NCBI GenBank assembly: GCA_965198865.1
Contig: CBDAQA010000029.1
Location: 62,001-126,000, forward strand
Direction of reading: 5' to 3'
Length of the DNA: 64,000 nucleotides
Origin: CBDAQA01 sp965198865
GTDB taxonomy: Bacteria > Planctomycetota > Phycisphaerae > Tepidisphaerales > Tepidisphaeraceae
Shown: in pieces, positions 26,582 through 35,330 of the stretch
Numbering within the stretch: the stretch's first letter is position 1
Layout of the letters: each line of letters opens with the position of its first letter
Program-made: the position numbers and the translations under genes
The notes under the pieces: model-generated
Seen by the model: the letters and a program-made list of their open reading frames with translations, nothing else
What the model was told of the DNA's origin: nothing
The model's database searches: none

Positions 26582-27241
26582 ATGCCCGGCGACACGACCG
26601 ACATCCTCCTGCTCCGCCACGGGCAGACGGACGCCAACGCCTCGGGGACGTTGCAGGGCCATCTGCCGACGCCGCTGAACATGACCGGCATCCGGCAGGC
26701 CCAGCGTCTGGCCGACCGGCTGGCCAGCTGGCGGCCACCGCTGTCGTCCATCGTCAGCTCCGACCTCCCGCGCGCCGCCCAGACGGCCGGCCCCATCGCT
26801 GCCGCCTGCGGGCTGCCCGTCTCGTACGACGACGCCTGGCGCGAGCGCGGGTTTGGCCTGCTCGAGGGGAAGCCCGTCGTCAACCGTGAGCTGTGGCAGG
26901 TCGCCGGCGGTGAGGTCGACCCGCCCGGCGCCGAGCCGTCGGCATCGTTCCTCGGCCGGGTGCGCGACGCGCTGCTGGCCATCGCCGCCGCCCAACGGGG
27001 CCGGTCGACGGTCGCCATCGTCACCCACGGCGGCCCGATCCGCGGCATCCTCAAGATGCTCATCGACGGCCGCCTCGACACGGTCCGCGGCCACGCCCCG
27101 ATCGAGCTGGTCGCCATCGCCAACTGCTCGGTCCTGCACCTGCGGGCCCGCCACTACCGCGACGGCGTCCGCTGGCGCGTCAACGACGTCAACGACGTCG
27201 CCCACCTGCGGGAACTGGTGACGACGCGCGACATGGGATGA
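26582..27241 (+). CDS. Histidine phosphatase family protein (phosphoglycerate mutase-like)
   Basis: 219-residue phosphatase of the branch-1 histidine phosphatase superfamily. LLRHGQTDAN near the N-terminus carries the catalytic R12-H13-G14. SSDLPRAAQTA, the glutamate-containing WRERGFGLLEGK and IVTHGGPIRGI (second catalytic His) complete the site. The substrate is not predictable: phosphoglycerate mutase, alpha-ribazole phosphatase and sugar phosphatases share this core. The start codon follows the family A hairpin by 7 nt and no Shine-Dalgarno is seen. It is convergent with the topoisomerase gene. Confidence 0.83.
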   Translation: MPGDTTDILLLRHGQTDANASGTLQGHLPTPLNMTGIRQAQRLADRLASWRPPLSSIVSSDLPRAAQTAGPIAAACGLPVSYDDAWRERGFGLLEGKPVVNRELWQVAGGEVDPPGAEPSASFLGRVRDALLAIAAAQRGRSTVAIVTHGGPIRGILKMLIDGRLDTVRGHAPIELVAIANCSVLHLRARHYRDGVRWRVNDVNDVAHLRELVTTRDMG

Positions 27242-27260
27242 GGGGGGACGTGACGAACTT

Positions 27261-27323
27261 CGAAATTCTCAAATGACGAAACGAAGGGAGGGGCCCTTCC
27301 GCGTTTCGTCATGCGAGAATTCG
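27261..27323. repeat. Dispersed inverted repeat, family B copy 2
   Basis: Arms 27261-27283 and 27302-27323 (CGAAATTCTC..GACGAAACG with CGTTTCGTCATGCGAG..TTCG), about 20 of 22 paired. The outer sequence matches the copy at 25091-25158. It lies between two convergent stop codons, so it could act as a bidirectional transcription end. Confidence 0.75.
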
Positions 27324-27329
27324 TCTTAG

Positions 27330-28424
27330 TCATTTCCCCCCTTCGCGCCTCAGCCGCTCCTGCAGCAGCGCCATCACCGCCGCCTCCTCGGGCTTGAGGC
27401 TGTGCAGCGACCGCTTCAGCTTCACCGCCAGCCGCTGCTTCAGCGACTCGACCAGCGTCCCCTCCATGTACAGGTCGACCACGGCCGGGTGGACGTAGCA
27501 CTTGCGGCAGACCGTCCGCGTGTTCCCCAACTTCCTCGCGACCGACTCGATGGCCGACAGCACGTTCCGCTTGGCCTGCGCCTCGGAGTCGAACGCCTCG
27601 AACTCCTGCAGCGCCATCGCCGCCAGCGTCGTTCCGGCCCACGTGCGGAAGTCCTTAGCGGTGAAGTGCTCGCCCGTGATCTCGTGCAGGTAGTCGTTCA
27701 CGTCCGACGACCCTACGTGGTGTCGGCCGCCGTCGTCGTCGACGTACTCGAACAGCTCCTGCTCCGGCAGTTCCTGGCACTGCCGGATCACCTTGGCCAG
27801 CCGGCCGTCGGTCAGGTCGACCGCGTGGTCGACGCCGCTCTTGCCGCGGAACTCGAAGTGGACGTGCGTGCCGTTCACGTCGACGTGCTTGTTGCGGATC
27901 GTTGTCAGGCCGTAGCTCTTGTTCGACTTCGCGTACTCCTCGTTGCCCACGCGGATCAGCGTCGTCTCCAGCAGTTTGACCACCGTCGCGAGCACCTTCT
28001 CCCGTGGCAGGCCCGGCCGCCGCAGGTCGCGGTCGATCCGCGAGCGGATCCGCGGCAAGGCCTTCCCGAACGCCAGCATCCGGCCGTACTTCGCCTCATC
28101 CCGCACCTCGCGCCACCTCGGGTGGTACCGGTACTGCGTCCGCCCGCGGTCGTCCGTCCCCACGGCCTGCACGTGCCCGCGCGGGTTGGGGCAGATCCAC
28201 ACGTCCCGGTACGCCGGGGGGATCGCCAGCTTGTTGATCCGCCCGATCGTGTCGGCGTCGGTGACCCGCTTGCCGCGCACGTCGAAGTACTGGAACCCCT
28301 TCCCGCTCCGCTTGCGCGTGATGCCCGGCCCGTCGTGGTGAACGTAGACCAGCCCCGCCTCGCGGGCGGAGGCTTCGGGATCAGGAACGCGCGACGAGGT
28401 GAGGGTGGGCATGAAGGTGGACAT
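27330..28424 (-). CDS. DNA topoisomerase IB
   Basis: 364-residue type IB topoisomerase of the small poxvirus/bacterial kind, which relaxes supercoils through a 3'-phosphotyrosine. The N-terminal domain has ISTRKRSGKGF-like GITRKRSGKGFQYFD and IPPAYRDVWICPNPRGHVQA. The catalytic domain has RVGNEEYAKSNKSYGLTTIR (first Arg), VHFEFRGKSG (Lys), FTAKDFRTWAGT (Arg-containing) and RKCYVHPAVVDLY, whose first Tyr fits the nucleophile. ATG 28424 is chosen because homology begins a few residues in; a longer frame reads through a hairpin repeat. The genomic neighbours give no special context. Confidence 0.9.
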   Translation of the reverse strand: MSTFMPTLTSSRVPDPEASAREAGLVYVHHDGPGITRKRSGKGFQYFDVRGKRVTDADTIGRINKLAIPPAYRDVWICPNPRGHVQAVGTDDRGRTQYRYHPRWREVRDEAKYGRMLAFGKALPRIRSRIDRDLRRPGLPREKVLATVVKLLETTLIRVGNEEYAKSNKSYGLTTIRNKHVDVNGTHVHFEFRGKSGVDHAVDLTDGRLAKVIRQCQELPEQELFEYVDDDGGRHHVGSSDVNDYLHEITGEHFTAKDFRTWAGTTLAAMALQEFEAFDSEAQAKRNVLSAIESVARKLGNTRTVCRKCYVHPAVVDLYMEGTLVESLKQRLAVKLKRSLHSLKPEEAAVMALLQERLRREGGK

Positions 28425-28453
28425 GTAAGGTGCGTCGTGCCATCCCCGTTTAT

Positions 28454-28521
28454 CGGCGGCCCGGTGGGCCGAGCGTCGAGCGCCGATCCGCGTTCGAAAC
28501 CCGGCCGTCCGGGCCGTCGCC
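28454..28521. repeat. Dispersed inverted repeat, family C copy 1
   Basis: GGCGGCCCGG at the left end pairs with CCGGGCCGTC at the right. The 18-mer GCCGTCCGGGCCGTCGCC (28504-28521) is identical to 36930-36947, and much of the interior is also shared. It lies 30 nt before the topoisomerase start, between it and the SDR stop. Confidence 0.65.
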
Positions 28522-28533
28522 AAACGGCGTGTG

Positions 28534-29568
28534 TCAGCACTCGTTGTTCGCGGTGCCGACCGCCCGCGTGCGGGCCGCCGCCCACGCCGGCTCCTTGCCG
28601 GCCACGTCGCGCCCCGTGGCCGACGCCGTGCCAATCCCGCCCGGCTTGGGCAGAAACCGATTGGCGATCGCCATCAGTTCCGCCGTCACGCCCGGCGCGA
28701 TGCCGTGCAGCAGGATCGGCAGCGTCGCCGCCAGCGGCACGCTCACCTCGGCGTCGCCGTGCCGAACGGCGTCCACCAGCTTCGCCGCCACGCGCTCCGC
28801 CGACGCCGACTGCACCGGCGTCACGTCGCCCGTGGCGAACCATGCGTACTCCTCGTCGGCCCGCCCCTTGAACGTCGCGTTTGGCGGGCTCCCCGTGCGG
28901 ATCAGCCCCGGGCACACGGTCGTCACGTAGACGTTCTCGCGCAGCAGTTCCGCCCGCAGCCCCTCGCCCAAGCCGACCAGCGCGAACTTCGCGGCGCTGT
29001 ACGGCAGCAGGTGGGGCACGGCGATCTTCCCACCGATGCTGGCGACGTTCGCGATCCGCCCGCCGCCCTGCGCCCGCAGGTGCGGCAGGGCCGCGTTCGT
29101 CGCGTGCAGCGCGCTCCAGAAGATCGTCCGCATCGCCAGGTCGTAATCCGCGGCCGTCATCGCCTGCGCCGGCCCCACCTGGATGACGGCCGCGTTGTTC
29201 ACCAGCACGTCCAGCCGGCCGAAGTGGCGGGCCACCGTGTCGACCGTGGCCGTCACCTGATCCGAATCCGTGACGTCGCACTGCAGCGCCATCACGTCGT
29301 CGGCCGCGTGCAGCGCCAGGTCGTGCCGGGCGCGGTTCAGCTCATCGGTGTCGCGGGCGCAGATGGCGACCCGCGCCCCGGCGTCGGCAAGCTTCCGCGC
29401 GATCACCAGCCCCAGCCCGCGGCTGCCGCCCATGACAAGAACAGCCTTGCCGGCGAAGTCGAACCGCCGACGGTGGCGGACCACGGCGCGCACGGCGACG
29501 GCGGTCGCAACCGCACCGGCCGCTGTGCCGATGATTGTGTTCAGCAGGCCGCCCATTCTGCGAGTCAT
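28534..29568 (-). CDS. Membrane-anchored short-chain dehydrogenase/reductase
   Basis: 344-residue SDR with an N-terminal membrane anchor (residues 8-24, TIIGTAAGAVATAVAV). The Rossmann motif is VMGGSRGLGLVIA, a Gly-rich TGxxxGxG variant. NNAAV and the catalytic S..Y-x-x-x-K as YSAAKFALVG follow, and the rest matches classical SDRs acting on lipids or other hydrophobic alcohols. The substrate is unknown. The start follows GGGAGG by 5 nt on the minus strand, and a palindrome repeat (29582-29610) lies just upstream. Confidence 0.82.
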   Translation of the reverse strand: MTRRMGGLLNTIIGTAAGAVATAVAVRAVVRHRRRFDFAGKAVLVMGGSRGLGLVIARKLADAGARVAICARDTDELNRARHDLALHAADDVMALQCDVTDSDQVTATVDTVARHFGRLDVLVNNAAVIQVGPAQAMTAADYDLAMRTIFWSALHATNAALPHLRAQGGGRIANVASIGGKIAVPHLLPYSAAKFALVGLGEGLRAELLRENVYVTTVCPGLIRTGSPPNATFKGRADEEYAWFATGDVTPVQSASAERVAAKLVDAVRHGDAEVSVPLAATLPILLHGIAPGVTAELMAIANRFLPKPGGIGTASATGRDVAGKEPAWAAARTRAVGTANNEC

Positions 29569-29581
29569 TCGAACCTCCCAG

Positions 29582-29610
29582 GAAGCCACGGATGTACGTC
29601 CGTGGCTCCG
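29582..29610. repeat. Palindromic repeat, family D copy 1
   Basis: 29-nt palindrome centred on GGATGTACGTCC with flanking GAAGCC and GGCTCCG. It matches 62117-62145 in 25 of 29 positions. It sits 13 nt upstream of the SDR start codon, just outside its ribosome binding site. Confidence 0.7.
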
Positions 29611-29675
29611 CCGGACCGTGCAACACCCGTACCATCGCGGATGTCGCGCAGATCGCTGAGGTGTTGGACGGCGGT

Positions 29676-29743
29676 GATCGCAGCCGCGGGGCTTCAACCC
29701 GCGGGATCTCAAGCCCCACCAGCTGAAGCTGGCGGCTGCGATC
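29676..29743. repeat. Inverted repeat with 12-bp perfect arms
   Basis: GATCGCAGCCGC (29676-29687) pairs with GCGGCTGCGATC (29732-29743). Inside are smaller palindromes, including CAGCTGAAGCTG. It has the size and nested structure of the other dispersed repeats here, but no second copy was found in the window. Confidence 0.6.
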
Positions 29744-29744
29744 G

Positions 29745-30164
29745 GTGCTCGTATCGCTGCCGCGGCGTGATACTGCTAGGCCGCACCTGTCCGGCTTTCG
29801 CCTCAATCGTCTCGCCCTGTCTACCGTCGGTTCGACGGTGTTCTGGGTGCTGATGGCCGTGACGTACCACGGGCTGCGCGAGCTCGAGATCGCCGATGGT
29901 CGAATGCTTACCGCCTTCGTCTACGCCATGCCGGCCACCGCAGGGGTGGCGGTAATGTCTCTGCTGTTTCTCGTGGCGATTCGCGAGCGACGCCGTGACG
30001 CGGTTCTGCGCAATGGGCAGTGCAGGGGACGCTCGCTCGCCGCGCGTGACGCGCACTTCGTGCGGGCTTATCGGATTGGGCGCCGTGCTAACGCGGTGGG
30101 TCGGAACCGCAACGAGGCGGCTCGAATCCGGCCGACGGCGATCGACCGGACAAAAGGCCCGTAG
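29745..30164 (+). CDS. Small putative membrane protein
   Basis: Up to 139 residues from GTG 29745; the true start may be later. Two hydrophobic helices are visible (about residues 25-45 STVGSTVFWVLMAVTYHGL and 60-80 PATAGVAVMSLLFLVAI) with an acidic turn between them, then a basic tail rich in Arg. The first 20 codons overlap the edge of the preceding inverted repeat. It is not recognised. The hairpin of two helices supports a real gene, but the tail looks like non-coding sequence, so it may be shorter or decayed. Confidence 0.35.
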   Translation: MLVSLPRRDTARPHLSGFRLNRLALSTVGSTVFWVLMAVTYHGLRELEIADGRMLTAFVYAMPATAGVAVMSLLFLVAIRERRRDAVLRNGQCRGRSLAARDAHFVRAYRIGRRANAVGRNRNEAARIRPTAIDRTKGP

Positions 30165-30175
30165 CGATCGGCGCG

Positions 30176-30904
30176 TCACCCGCCCTGTCGCCAGTTCCAC
30201 CAGCCGTGGCCGACGTACTCGTACATGTGGTAGCGCCGGCGGGCGGGGTCGAGGTGGGGCAGGTAGGCGTAGCCGACGCTGGCTTGGGCGTCGCGGTCGT
30301 CGGCGACGAACGCCATGCCGCCGCCGGGGGCGGCGCCGATCGTCTTCGCCCAGAGCAGGCCAACGCGGCGGGGCGGGAACACCTCGTTGGGGCGGGCGAG
30401 CACGTCGCGCGCCAGGCGGTCCATGTCGGCCCGGCTGGCGGCGAAGGCGAGGCGCGGCACGGCCTGCGACGCCGTCAGGGCGGCCATCGCCATCATCGCG
30501 ATCGGCACGACCCAGTGCAGCCGCCCCATCGGTCGCACGACCTGCCGCGGCCAGCCGTAGTGCGCGAGCACGGCCCGGCGGACCAACGGCCACGCGAGCC
30601 ACAGCAGCGCGAGCGAGAACCACCCCCAGACGACCGGCGACGCCCACGAGAACGGCTGCCGCGGCAGCCGCGCCCGCCACAGCGTGACGCCGCACCCGGC
30701 CAGCGCGACGCCGTACACCGGCCACGAGATCGGCCCGATCGCCCACCGCGCGTGCGGCGGCACGGTCGGCCCGCCGTTGAACGTCTGCCGGTCGGCCGGG
30801 TCGAACGGCCGCCCGCACTCGGTGCAACGGTGCGGCGGCCGGTCCATCAGCGGGTAGTTGCACTCCAGGCAGAGCCCGACGAACGCGGGGGTGGTCGGCG
30901 ACAT
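30176..30904 (-). CDS. Zinc-ribbon membrane protein, hypothetical
   Basis: 242 residues. The N-terminus has CLECNYPL..HRCTECGRPFDP, two Cys-x2-Cys knuckles that would bind one zinc. Three or more membrane helices follow (about 50-70 ISWPVYGVALAGCGVTLW, 80-98, 125-145) and then a soluble tail. Planctomycete genomes carry many such zinc-ribbon membrane proteins of unknown role. ATG 30904 is preferred because TAGCAT ends 5 nt upstream, a leaderless pattern; 30970 is an alternative start with 22 more residues. The downstream gene on the other strand is GH4. Confidence 0.55.
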   Translation of the reverse strand: MSPTTPAFVGLCLECNYPLMDRPPHRCTECGRPFDPADRQTFNGGPTVPPHARWAIGPISWPVYGVALAGCGVTLWRARLPRQPFSWASPVVWGWFSLALLWLAWPLVRRAVLAHYGWPRQVVRPMGRLHWVVPIAMMAMAALTASQAVPRLAFAASRADMDRLARDVLARPNEVFPPRRVGLLWAKTIGAAPGGGMAFVADDRDAQASVGYAYLPHLDPARRRYHMYEYVGHGWWNWRQGG

Positions 30905-31020
30905 CCGCCATGCTATGGGGGCCGCGTCACCGTGGCTGTCTTCGGGCTTCCCTTCGCGGGTGGGCATCATAAGATCAACCCCGTTTTCGTTCCCATGTTG
31001 AACGGCCGGGAGATTTCACC

Positions 31021-32913
31021 GTGATCAAAGTGGCGATGGTCGGCGCGGGCAGCGTGGTGTTCAGCCGGAACCTGACCGGCGACATCCTCGGGTTCCCCGA
31101 GTTCAAGGGCGCGGCGTTCAGCTACATGGACGTGGACGCCGACCGGCTCGCCGTGGGGGCGGCGCTGTGCCGGAAGATCGGCGCCGCGCTGGGCGCGACG
31201 CCGACCATCGACGCGACGACCGACCGGCGGAAGGCGCTCGACGGGGCCGACTTCGTCATCAACATGGTGCAGATCGGCGGGTTCGACAGCACGCTGGTCG
31301 ACTTCGAGATCCCCCGCAAGTACGGCCTGAACTTCACCATCGCCGACACGACCGGCCCCGGCGGGCTGTTCCGCGCGCTCCGCACGTTCCCCATGTTGAG
31401 CGGCCTGTGCCGGGACATGATGGACGTGTCGCCGCGGGCGACCCTGCTGAACTACAGCAACCCGATGTGCATGAACATGCAGACGGTCACCCGCACCAGC
31501 GACGTGCGGGCCGTCGGGCTGTGCCACAGCGTGCAGGGGACGTTCGACCAGCTGATGCGCTACCTCGGCGAGGACCCGGCCACCGTCGCGTTCACCTGCG
31601 CCGGCATCAACCACATGGCGTTCTACCTGACGATCGCCAAGGGCGGCGTCGACCTGTACCCCCGCCTGTTCGAGGCGATGGGCGACCCCAAGGTCTACAA
31701 CACGAACAAGGTGCGGTTCGAGCTTATGCGCCGGCTGGGGTACTACGTGACCGAGTCCAGCGAGCACAACGCCGAGTACAGCGCGCACTTCATCCCGCAC
31801 GGGGCGGCGCAGGTGGAGCGGTTCGCCGTGCCGATCGACGAGTACCTGCGGCGGTGCGACGGCATCGTCGACGAGTTCGAGCGGATGAAGAGGTTCGCCG
31901 CTTCGGATGAGGCGAGCCCCGTGCCGCACCGCAGCCACGAGTACGGCAGCACGATCGTCCACAGCATGGCCACCGGCACGCCGAGCGTGGTGTACGGCAA
32001 CATGCCCAACAACGGGGCGATCGCCAACCTGTCGCGCAACGCGATCGTCGAAGTGCCAACGATGGTCGACCGAAGCGGCCTGCGCTTGGCCACCGTGGGC
32101 GAGCTGCCGCCGCAGTTGATCGGCTACATGCAGCCGCACGTGACGCAGCAGGAGCTGTTCATCCGCGCCGCCACCGAGGGGCGACGCGACCACGTCTACC
32201 AGGCGGCCATGTTCGACCCGCTGACGGCCGCCACGCTGACGCCCGACCGGATCGTCGAGATGTGCGACGAGCTGATCGCCGCGCACGGCTTCACCAAGGA
32301 CGGCGGCTGCCTGCCCGACCTGGACGCGAAGCGCACGCTGGTGCCCAGCAGCGGCAGGCCGTTCGGCCGGGTCGACGCGAGGGAGCTTCGCAAGAGCTGG
32401 GACGCCGCCCAGGCCAAGGCGGGCGAGGACTACATCCGCGAGTGGCAGGTGATCGGGCCGTTCGCGGGGCTCACGCCGGGCCAGATCGCGCTCGACGTGC
32501 GGACGCCGGTGGAGGATGACGTCCTGTCGCGCGGCGCTGTTGACCCCGCGGCGTCATTCAAGGCCGGCGATCAAACCCTGAAGTGGAAGGCGGCCACGGC
32601 CAACCCCAAGAACGGCTTCGTCAACCTGCGGGCGGCCCTCGGGGCATACGAGCACTGCGTCGCCTACGCCTGGGCCGAGGTGGAGGCGATCCACCCGCGC
32701 GAGACGGTCCTCCGCTGCGGCAGCGACGACGGCATCCAGGTCTGGCTCAACGGTCAGGTCGTCCACACGAACGACACGACCCGCGGCTACCACGCCGGCG
32801 ACGACGAGGCCCCGATCCACCTGCGGGCCGGCGCGAACCGGCTGCTGGTGAAGGTGACGAACCACGACGGCGCCTGGGGCTTCGGCGTCGCCGTGCCGCG
32901 GGCGACGTCGTGA
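31021..32913 (+). CDS. GH4 alpha-glycosidase fused to a C-terminal beta domain
   Basis: NAD- and Mn-dependent GH4 glycosidase, closest in feel to alpha-galactosidase/alpha-glucosidase MelA-type enzymes. Residues 1-455: KVAMVGAGSVVF (NAD site), NYSNPM at 144-149, LCHSVQG at 167-173, and C193-A-G-I-N-H198, the Cys and His of the metal site. Residues 468-630 are an added domain starting REWQVIGPF and running through CGSDDGIQVWLNGQVVH to NRLLVKVTNHDGAWGF, a jelly-roll-like module seen on secreted planctomycete sugar enzymes. No signal peptide is visible, so this copy should be cytoplasmic. GTG 31021 opens directly on the Rossmann strand. GH43 and MFS genes follow within 4 kb. Confidence 0.85.
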   Translation: MIKVAMVGAGSVVFSRNLTGDILGFPEFKGAAFSYMDVDADRLAVGAALCRKIGAALGATPTIDATTDRRKALDGADFVINMVQIGGFDSTLVDFEIPRKYGLNFTIADTTGPGGLFRALRTFPMLSGLCRDMMDVSPRATLLNYSNPMCMNMQTVTRTSDVRAVGLCHSVQGTFDQLMRYLGEDPATVAFTCAGINHMAFYLTIAKGGVDLYPRLFEAMGDPKVYNTNKVRFELMRRLGYYVTESSEHNAEYSAHFIPHGAAQVERFAVPIDEYLRRCDGIVDEFERMKRFAASDEASPVPHRSHEYGSTIVHSMATGTPSVVYGNMPNNGAIANLSRNAIVEVPTMVDRSGLRLATVGELPPQLIGYMQPHVTQQELFIRAATEGRRDHVYQAAMFDPLTAATLTPDRIVEMCDELIAAHGFTKDGGCLPDLDAKRTLVPSSGRPFGRVDARELRKSWDAAQAKAGEDYIREWQVIGPFAGLTPGQIALDVRTPVEDDVLSRGAVDPAASFKAGDQTLKWKAATANPKNGFVNLRAALGAYEHCVAYAWAEVEAIHPRETVLRCGSDDGIQVWLNGQVVHTNDTTRGYHAGDDEAPIHLRAGANRLLVKVTNHDGAWGFGVAVPRATS

Positions 32914-33106
32914 GGGCAGCGATGGGATCGGCGGCCCATTGCGATCGTCGTTCCAGCCGCGCGGCCGAAGCCCGTGGAGCGTTCATCCGACGAACGACGC
33001 CGACCCGCCACGGGTCCGCCGGCTCCCGCCCGCGGCGCGGGCTGCGGCGCAACGCGTCGGCGATGGGGTCGGCTCGGCCCGCCGCGGTTGTGACCCCGGG
33101 GCGATG

Positions 33107-34000
33107 TCAGTGCCGAAGCCAGTCATCCCAACTCGCCGCTGCGTCCAGCTCGTCGTCAAGCCTTTCGATCTCGGCCGTCTCGGCGATAGCCGCCAGTCGC
33201 GCCAGGATCGCCGGCGGCGGTGGGCCAAACCGCCGCGTCGCCCGACGGACGAGCATGGCCCGCTCGCCCTCGACCTTGCCCTTGGCCATGCCCTCGGCCT
33301 TGCCCTTGGCCATGCCCTCTGCCTTGCCGACGGCCATAATCTCCTGGTAGATCACGGATTCAGTCATGCCTAGCACTCCGGTCAGCATCGCCTTGATGAA
33401 CGGCTTATCATACCACAGACCCAGAAAGACGGCCGTCGACTGCCAGAGGTCGGCTGCCTCGGGCTTGGGAACCTCGCGGTCGAACCGTTCTCGCATGCGG
33501 GCGATCACGGCCGGCAACTCGCCTGGCCCCACCGCCGACACGGGGGCCAGCGGCAACGTGGCGATGCCGCCGGTCAACAGGGTCTCGACCGGCAGTTCCC
33601 ACACGCGCACCAGATCGTAGTTGAACGAAAGCCGTGCCACCCCGCTGGCCGGCTCGCGGACGCGGCCGCGGAGGCGCGGGGTGACGGCCTCCGGCCGGAG
33701 TAGGAACACCACGCTGCGCACCGGCAGCCTGTGACGCCATCGGGCCAGCACGTTGTACAGCAGGACGCGGTCATCCAGCCGGACGTCGGCGCCCGACTGG
33801 AACTCGACGTGAGCCACGTACGGGTCAGTCGGATGATTCACGCGGATCAGCTTGTCCGGCGCGTTGGAGACGGTCGCCAGATCTGCATCCACAGCCGTCA
33901 CCGCCGCCGGGTCGGTCGGCATCGGCAGCCCGGCCAGCGCAAGCCAGTCTCGCGGCCCGGCCTCGATCAGGAACTTGGACGTGATGTCGAAGTCGCCCAC
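33107..34000 (-). CDS. Rpn/PD-(D/E)XK transposase-like nuclease family protein
   Basis: 297 residues of the RpnA-like family, relatives of recombination-promoting nucleases; not a mobile element on its own. The nuclease core is visible as an acidic DADLATV and VAHVEFQSGAD, with YDLVRVWELP further on. A helical region with YDKPFIKAMLTGVLGM is followed by two near-identical units GKAEGMAK, encoded by a 24-bp tandem repeat at about 33277-33325, and a C-terminal helix pair. GTG 34000 is chosen because a perfect TATAAT (34014-34009) ends 8 nt upstream, leaving no leader. Confidence 0.7.
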   Translation of the reverse strand: MGDFDITSKFLIEAGPRDWLALAGLPMPTDPAAVTAVDADLATVSNAPDKLIRVNHPTDPYVAHVEFQSGADVRLDDRVLLYNVLARWRHRLPVRSVVFLLRPEAVTPRLRGRVREPASGVARLSFNYDLVRVWELPVETLLTGGIATLPLAPVSAVGPGELPAVIARMRERFDREVPKPEAADLWQSTAVFLGLWYDKPFIKAMLTGVLGMTESVIYQEIMAVGKAEGMAKGKAEGMAKGKVEGERAMLVRRATRRFGPPPPAILARLAAIAETAEIERLDDELDAAASWDDWLRH

Positions 34001-34052
34001 GGGCGAACATTATACCCGATGGACACGGTCGCCATCCCGGCCCGGCGGCGGA

Positions 34053-34109
34053 AGCCCGCGGAGCGTGTGGCAAGATGAGCGGTTTCGACGGGCCGACGGT
34101 CCGCGGGCT
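34053..34109. repeat. Inverted repeat with AGCCCGCGGA arms
   Basis: AGCCCGCGGA (34053-34062) pairs with TCCGCGGGCT (34100-34109). GAAGCCCGCGGAGCGT at 34051-34066 differs by one base from 32967-32982, so a partial second copy lies after the GH4 gene. It fills part of the GH43-nuclease gap. Confidence 0.5.
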
Positions 34110-34154
34110 CCCCCGCCTGCGGCTCGGGCGAGAGCGTCCGCGTTGCGTTCTCCC

Positions 34155-35150
34155 TCATTTGAACGTCACCACTCCCGACTGCACGTCGATCGTCCACGGC
34201 TTGGGCGGCGGCAGGCGCAGCTTGCCGTCGCCGATCTCCAAGGGCATCCACAGGTAGCGCGAGTCCCACTGCGCCTTGGGCCGCCACTCGTCGCCGATGA
34301 AGATCACCGTGTCGGTCCTGCTGCCGTGGACGTTCAGCAGGAACGCCGACTGCGACGTGTAGGTCTTGGTCTTCGGCGGGGCGATGTCCTGGAACCGCGA
34401 CCACGGGCCGGCCAGCGACTTGGCCGTCGCGTACTGGTTGTTGTTCGGGTTCCAGCCGCTCATGTACGACGCCACGCAGTAGTAGGTGCCGCCCACGCGG
34501 GCGATCGCGCCGCCCTCGAGCGGGGCCTTGATGAACGCGGTCTGCTTGGCCACGTCGAGGTAGTCGTCGGACAGTTGGGCGACGAAGAACCCCTTGGTCG
34601 GCCGGCTCTCGAAGATCAGGTAGGCGGTGCCGTCGTCGTCGACGAACTGGCCGATGTCCCGGCTCTCCTGGCCCAGCGGACGGAAGCTCTTCAGGTACGT
34701 GTAATCGCCGTCGACCGTGTCGCTGGTGAACACGCCCACGCGGGCCAGGCCGTAGCGGTAGTCGTCCACGTGGGCGTACATGACGAACTTCCCCGTCCGG
34801 GCGTTGTGGTACACCTTGGGCCGCTCCAGCACCCACGACCGGGCGTTGGCCCCGCCGACGTCTGCCGGCGCGGGCAGGTCGACCACCGGCTTGTGGTGGG
34901 CCCAGTTGACCAGATCGGTCGAGCTGTAGCAGCCGACGTACTTGTGGTCGCGCTGGTTGTCGCGCGACCGCTCCTCGCCGAACCACCAGAACGTGTCGCC
35001 CACGCGGATGACGTCGCCGCCGTGGGCCTGGACGTGGTGGCCCTCGTCGTCGGGCCAGATCGCCTTGGGCTCGATCCAGCGACTTTGGGTCGAGGGCGCA
35101 TCGGCCATGACCAGCGCGGCAGGGGCGGGGGGCGGTGGGGCGGTTGGCAT
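34155..35150 (-). CDS. GH43-like glycoside hydrolase
   Basis: 331-residue five-bladed beta-propeller glycosidase of the GH43 type. Blade motifs include HHVQAHGGDVIRVGDTFWWF (near residue 40), SWVLERPKVYHN, DIGQFVDDDGTAYLIFES and GAIARVGGTYYCVAS. The acidic residues in these places fit the Asp/Asp/Glu triad of the family. The AHGG start is typical of the galactan/arabinan-directed subfamilies, but substrate is unknown. No convincing signal peptide was seen. GAAAGG lies 7 nt before ATG 35150. It is divergent from the MFS gene, and GTGTAAC/GTTACAT motifs lie between them (35183-35227). Confidence 0.76.
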   Translation of the reverse strand: MPTAPPPPAPAALVMADAPSTQSRWIEPKAIWPDDEGHHVQAHGGDVIRVGDTFWWFGEERSRDNQRDHKYVGCYSSTDLVNWAHHKPVVDLPAPADVGGANARSWVLERPKVYHNARTGKFVMYAHVDDYRYGLARVGVFTSDTVDGDYTYLKSFRPLGQESRDIGQFVDDDGTAYLIFESRPTKGFFVAQLSDDYLDVAKQTAFIKAPLEGGAIARVGGTYYCVASYMSGWNPNNNQYATAKSLAGPWSRFQDIAPPKTKTYTSQSAFLLNVHGSRTDTVIFIGDEWRPKAQWDSRYLWMPLEIGDGKLRLPPPKPWTIDVQSGVVTFK

Positions 35151-35330
35151 TGTGAAACCTTTCGACGGCGAGCCGTTTGGATGTGTAACTTACCACGCTC
35201 CGAACCCTTTGTTGCCCTTTGTTACATCTGACGCGGATTGACAAGGTGGGGGGCCGACCTCAGCATCCGCCCGGCCCAGAACGGCAGGCCCGGCTTGGCG
35301 TGCCGACGAGGCGGGGCGGAGGAGATCGCG

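Noticed and set aside
33265..33330. The 24-bp tandem repeat in the Rpn-like gene as a mobile or CRISPR-like repeat
   Set aside because: It is in frame and encodes the GKAEGMAK units common in this protein family.
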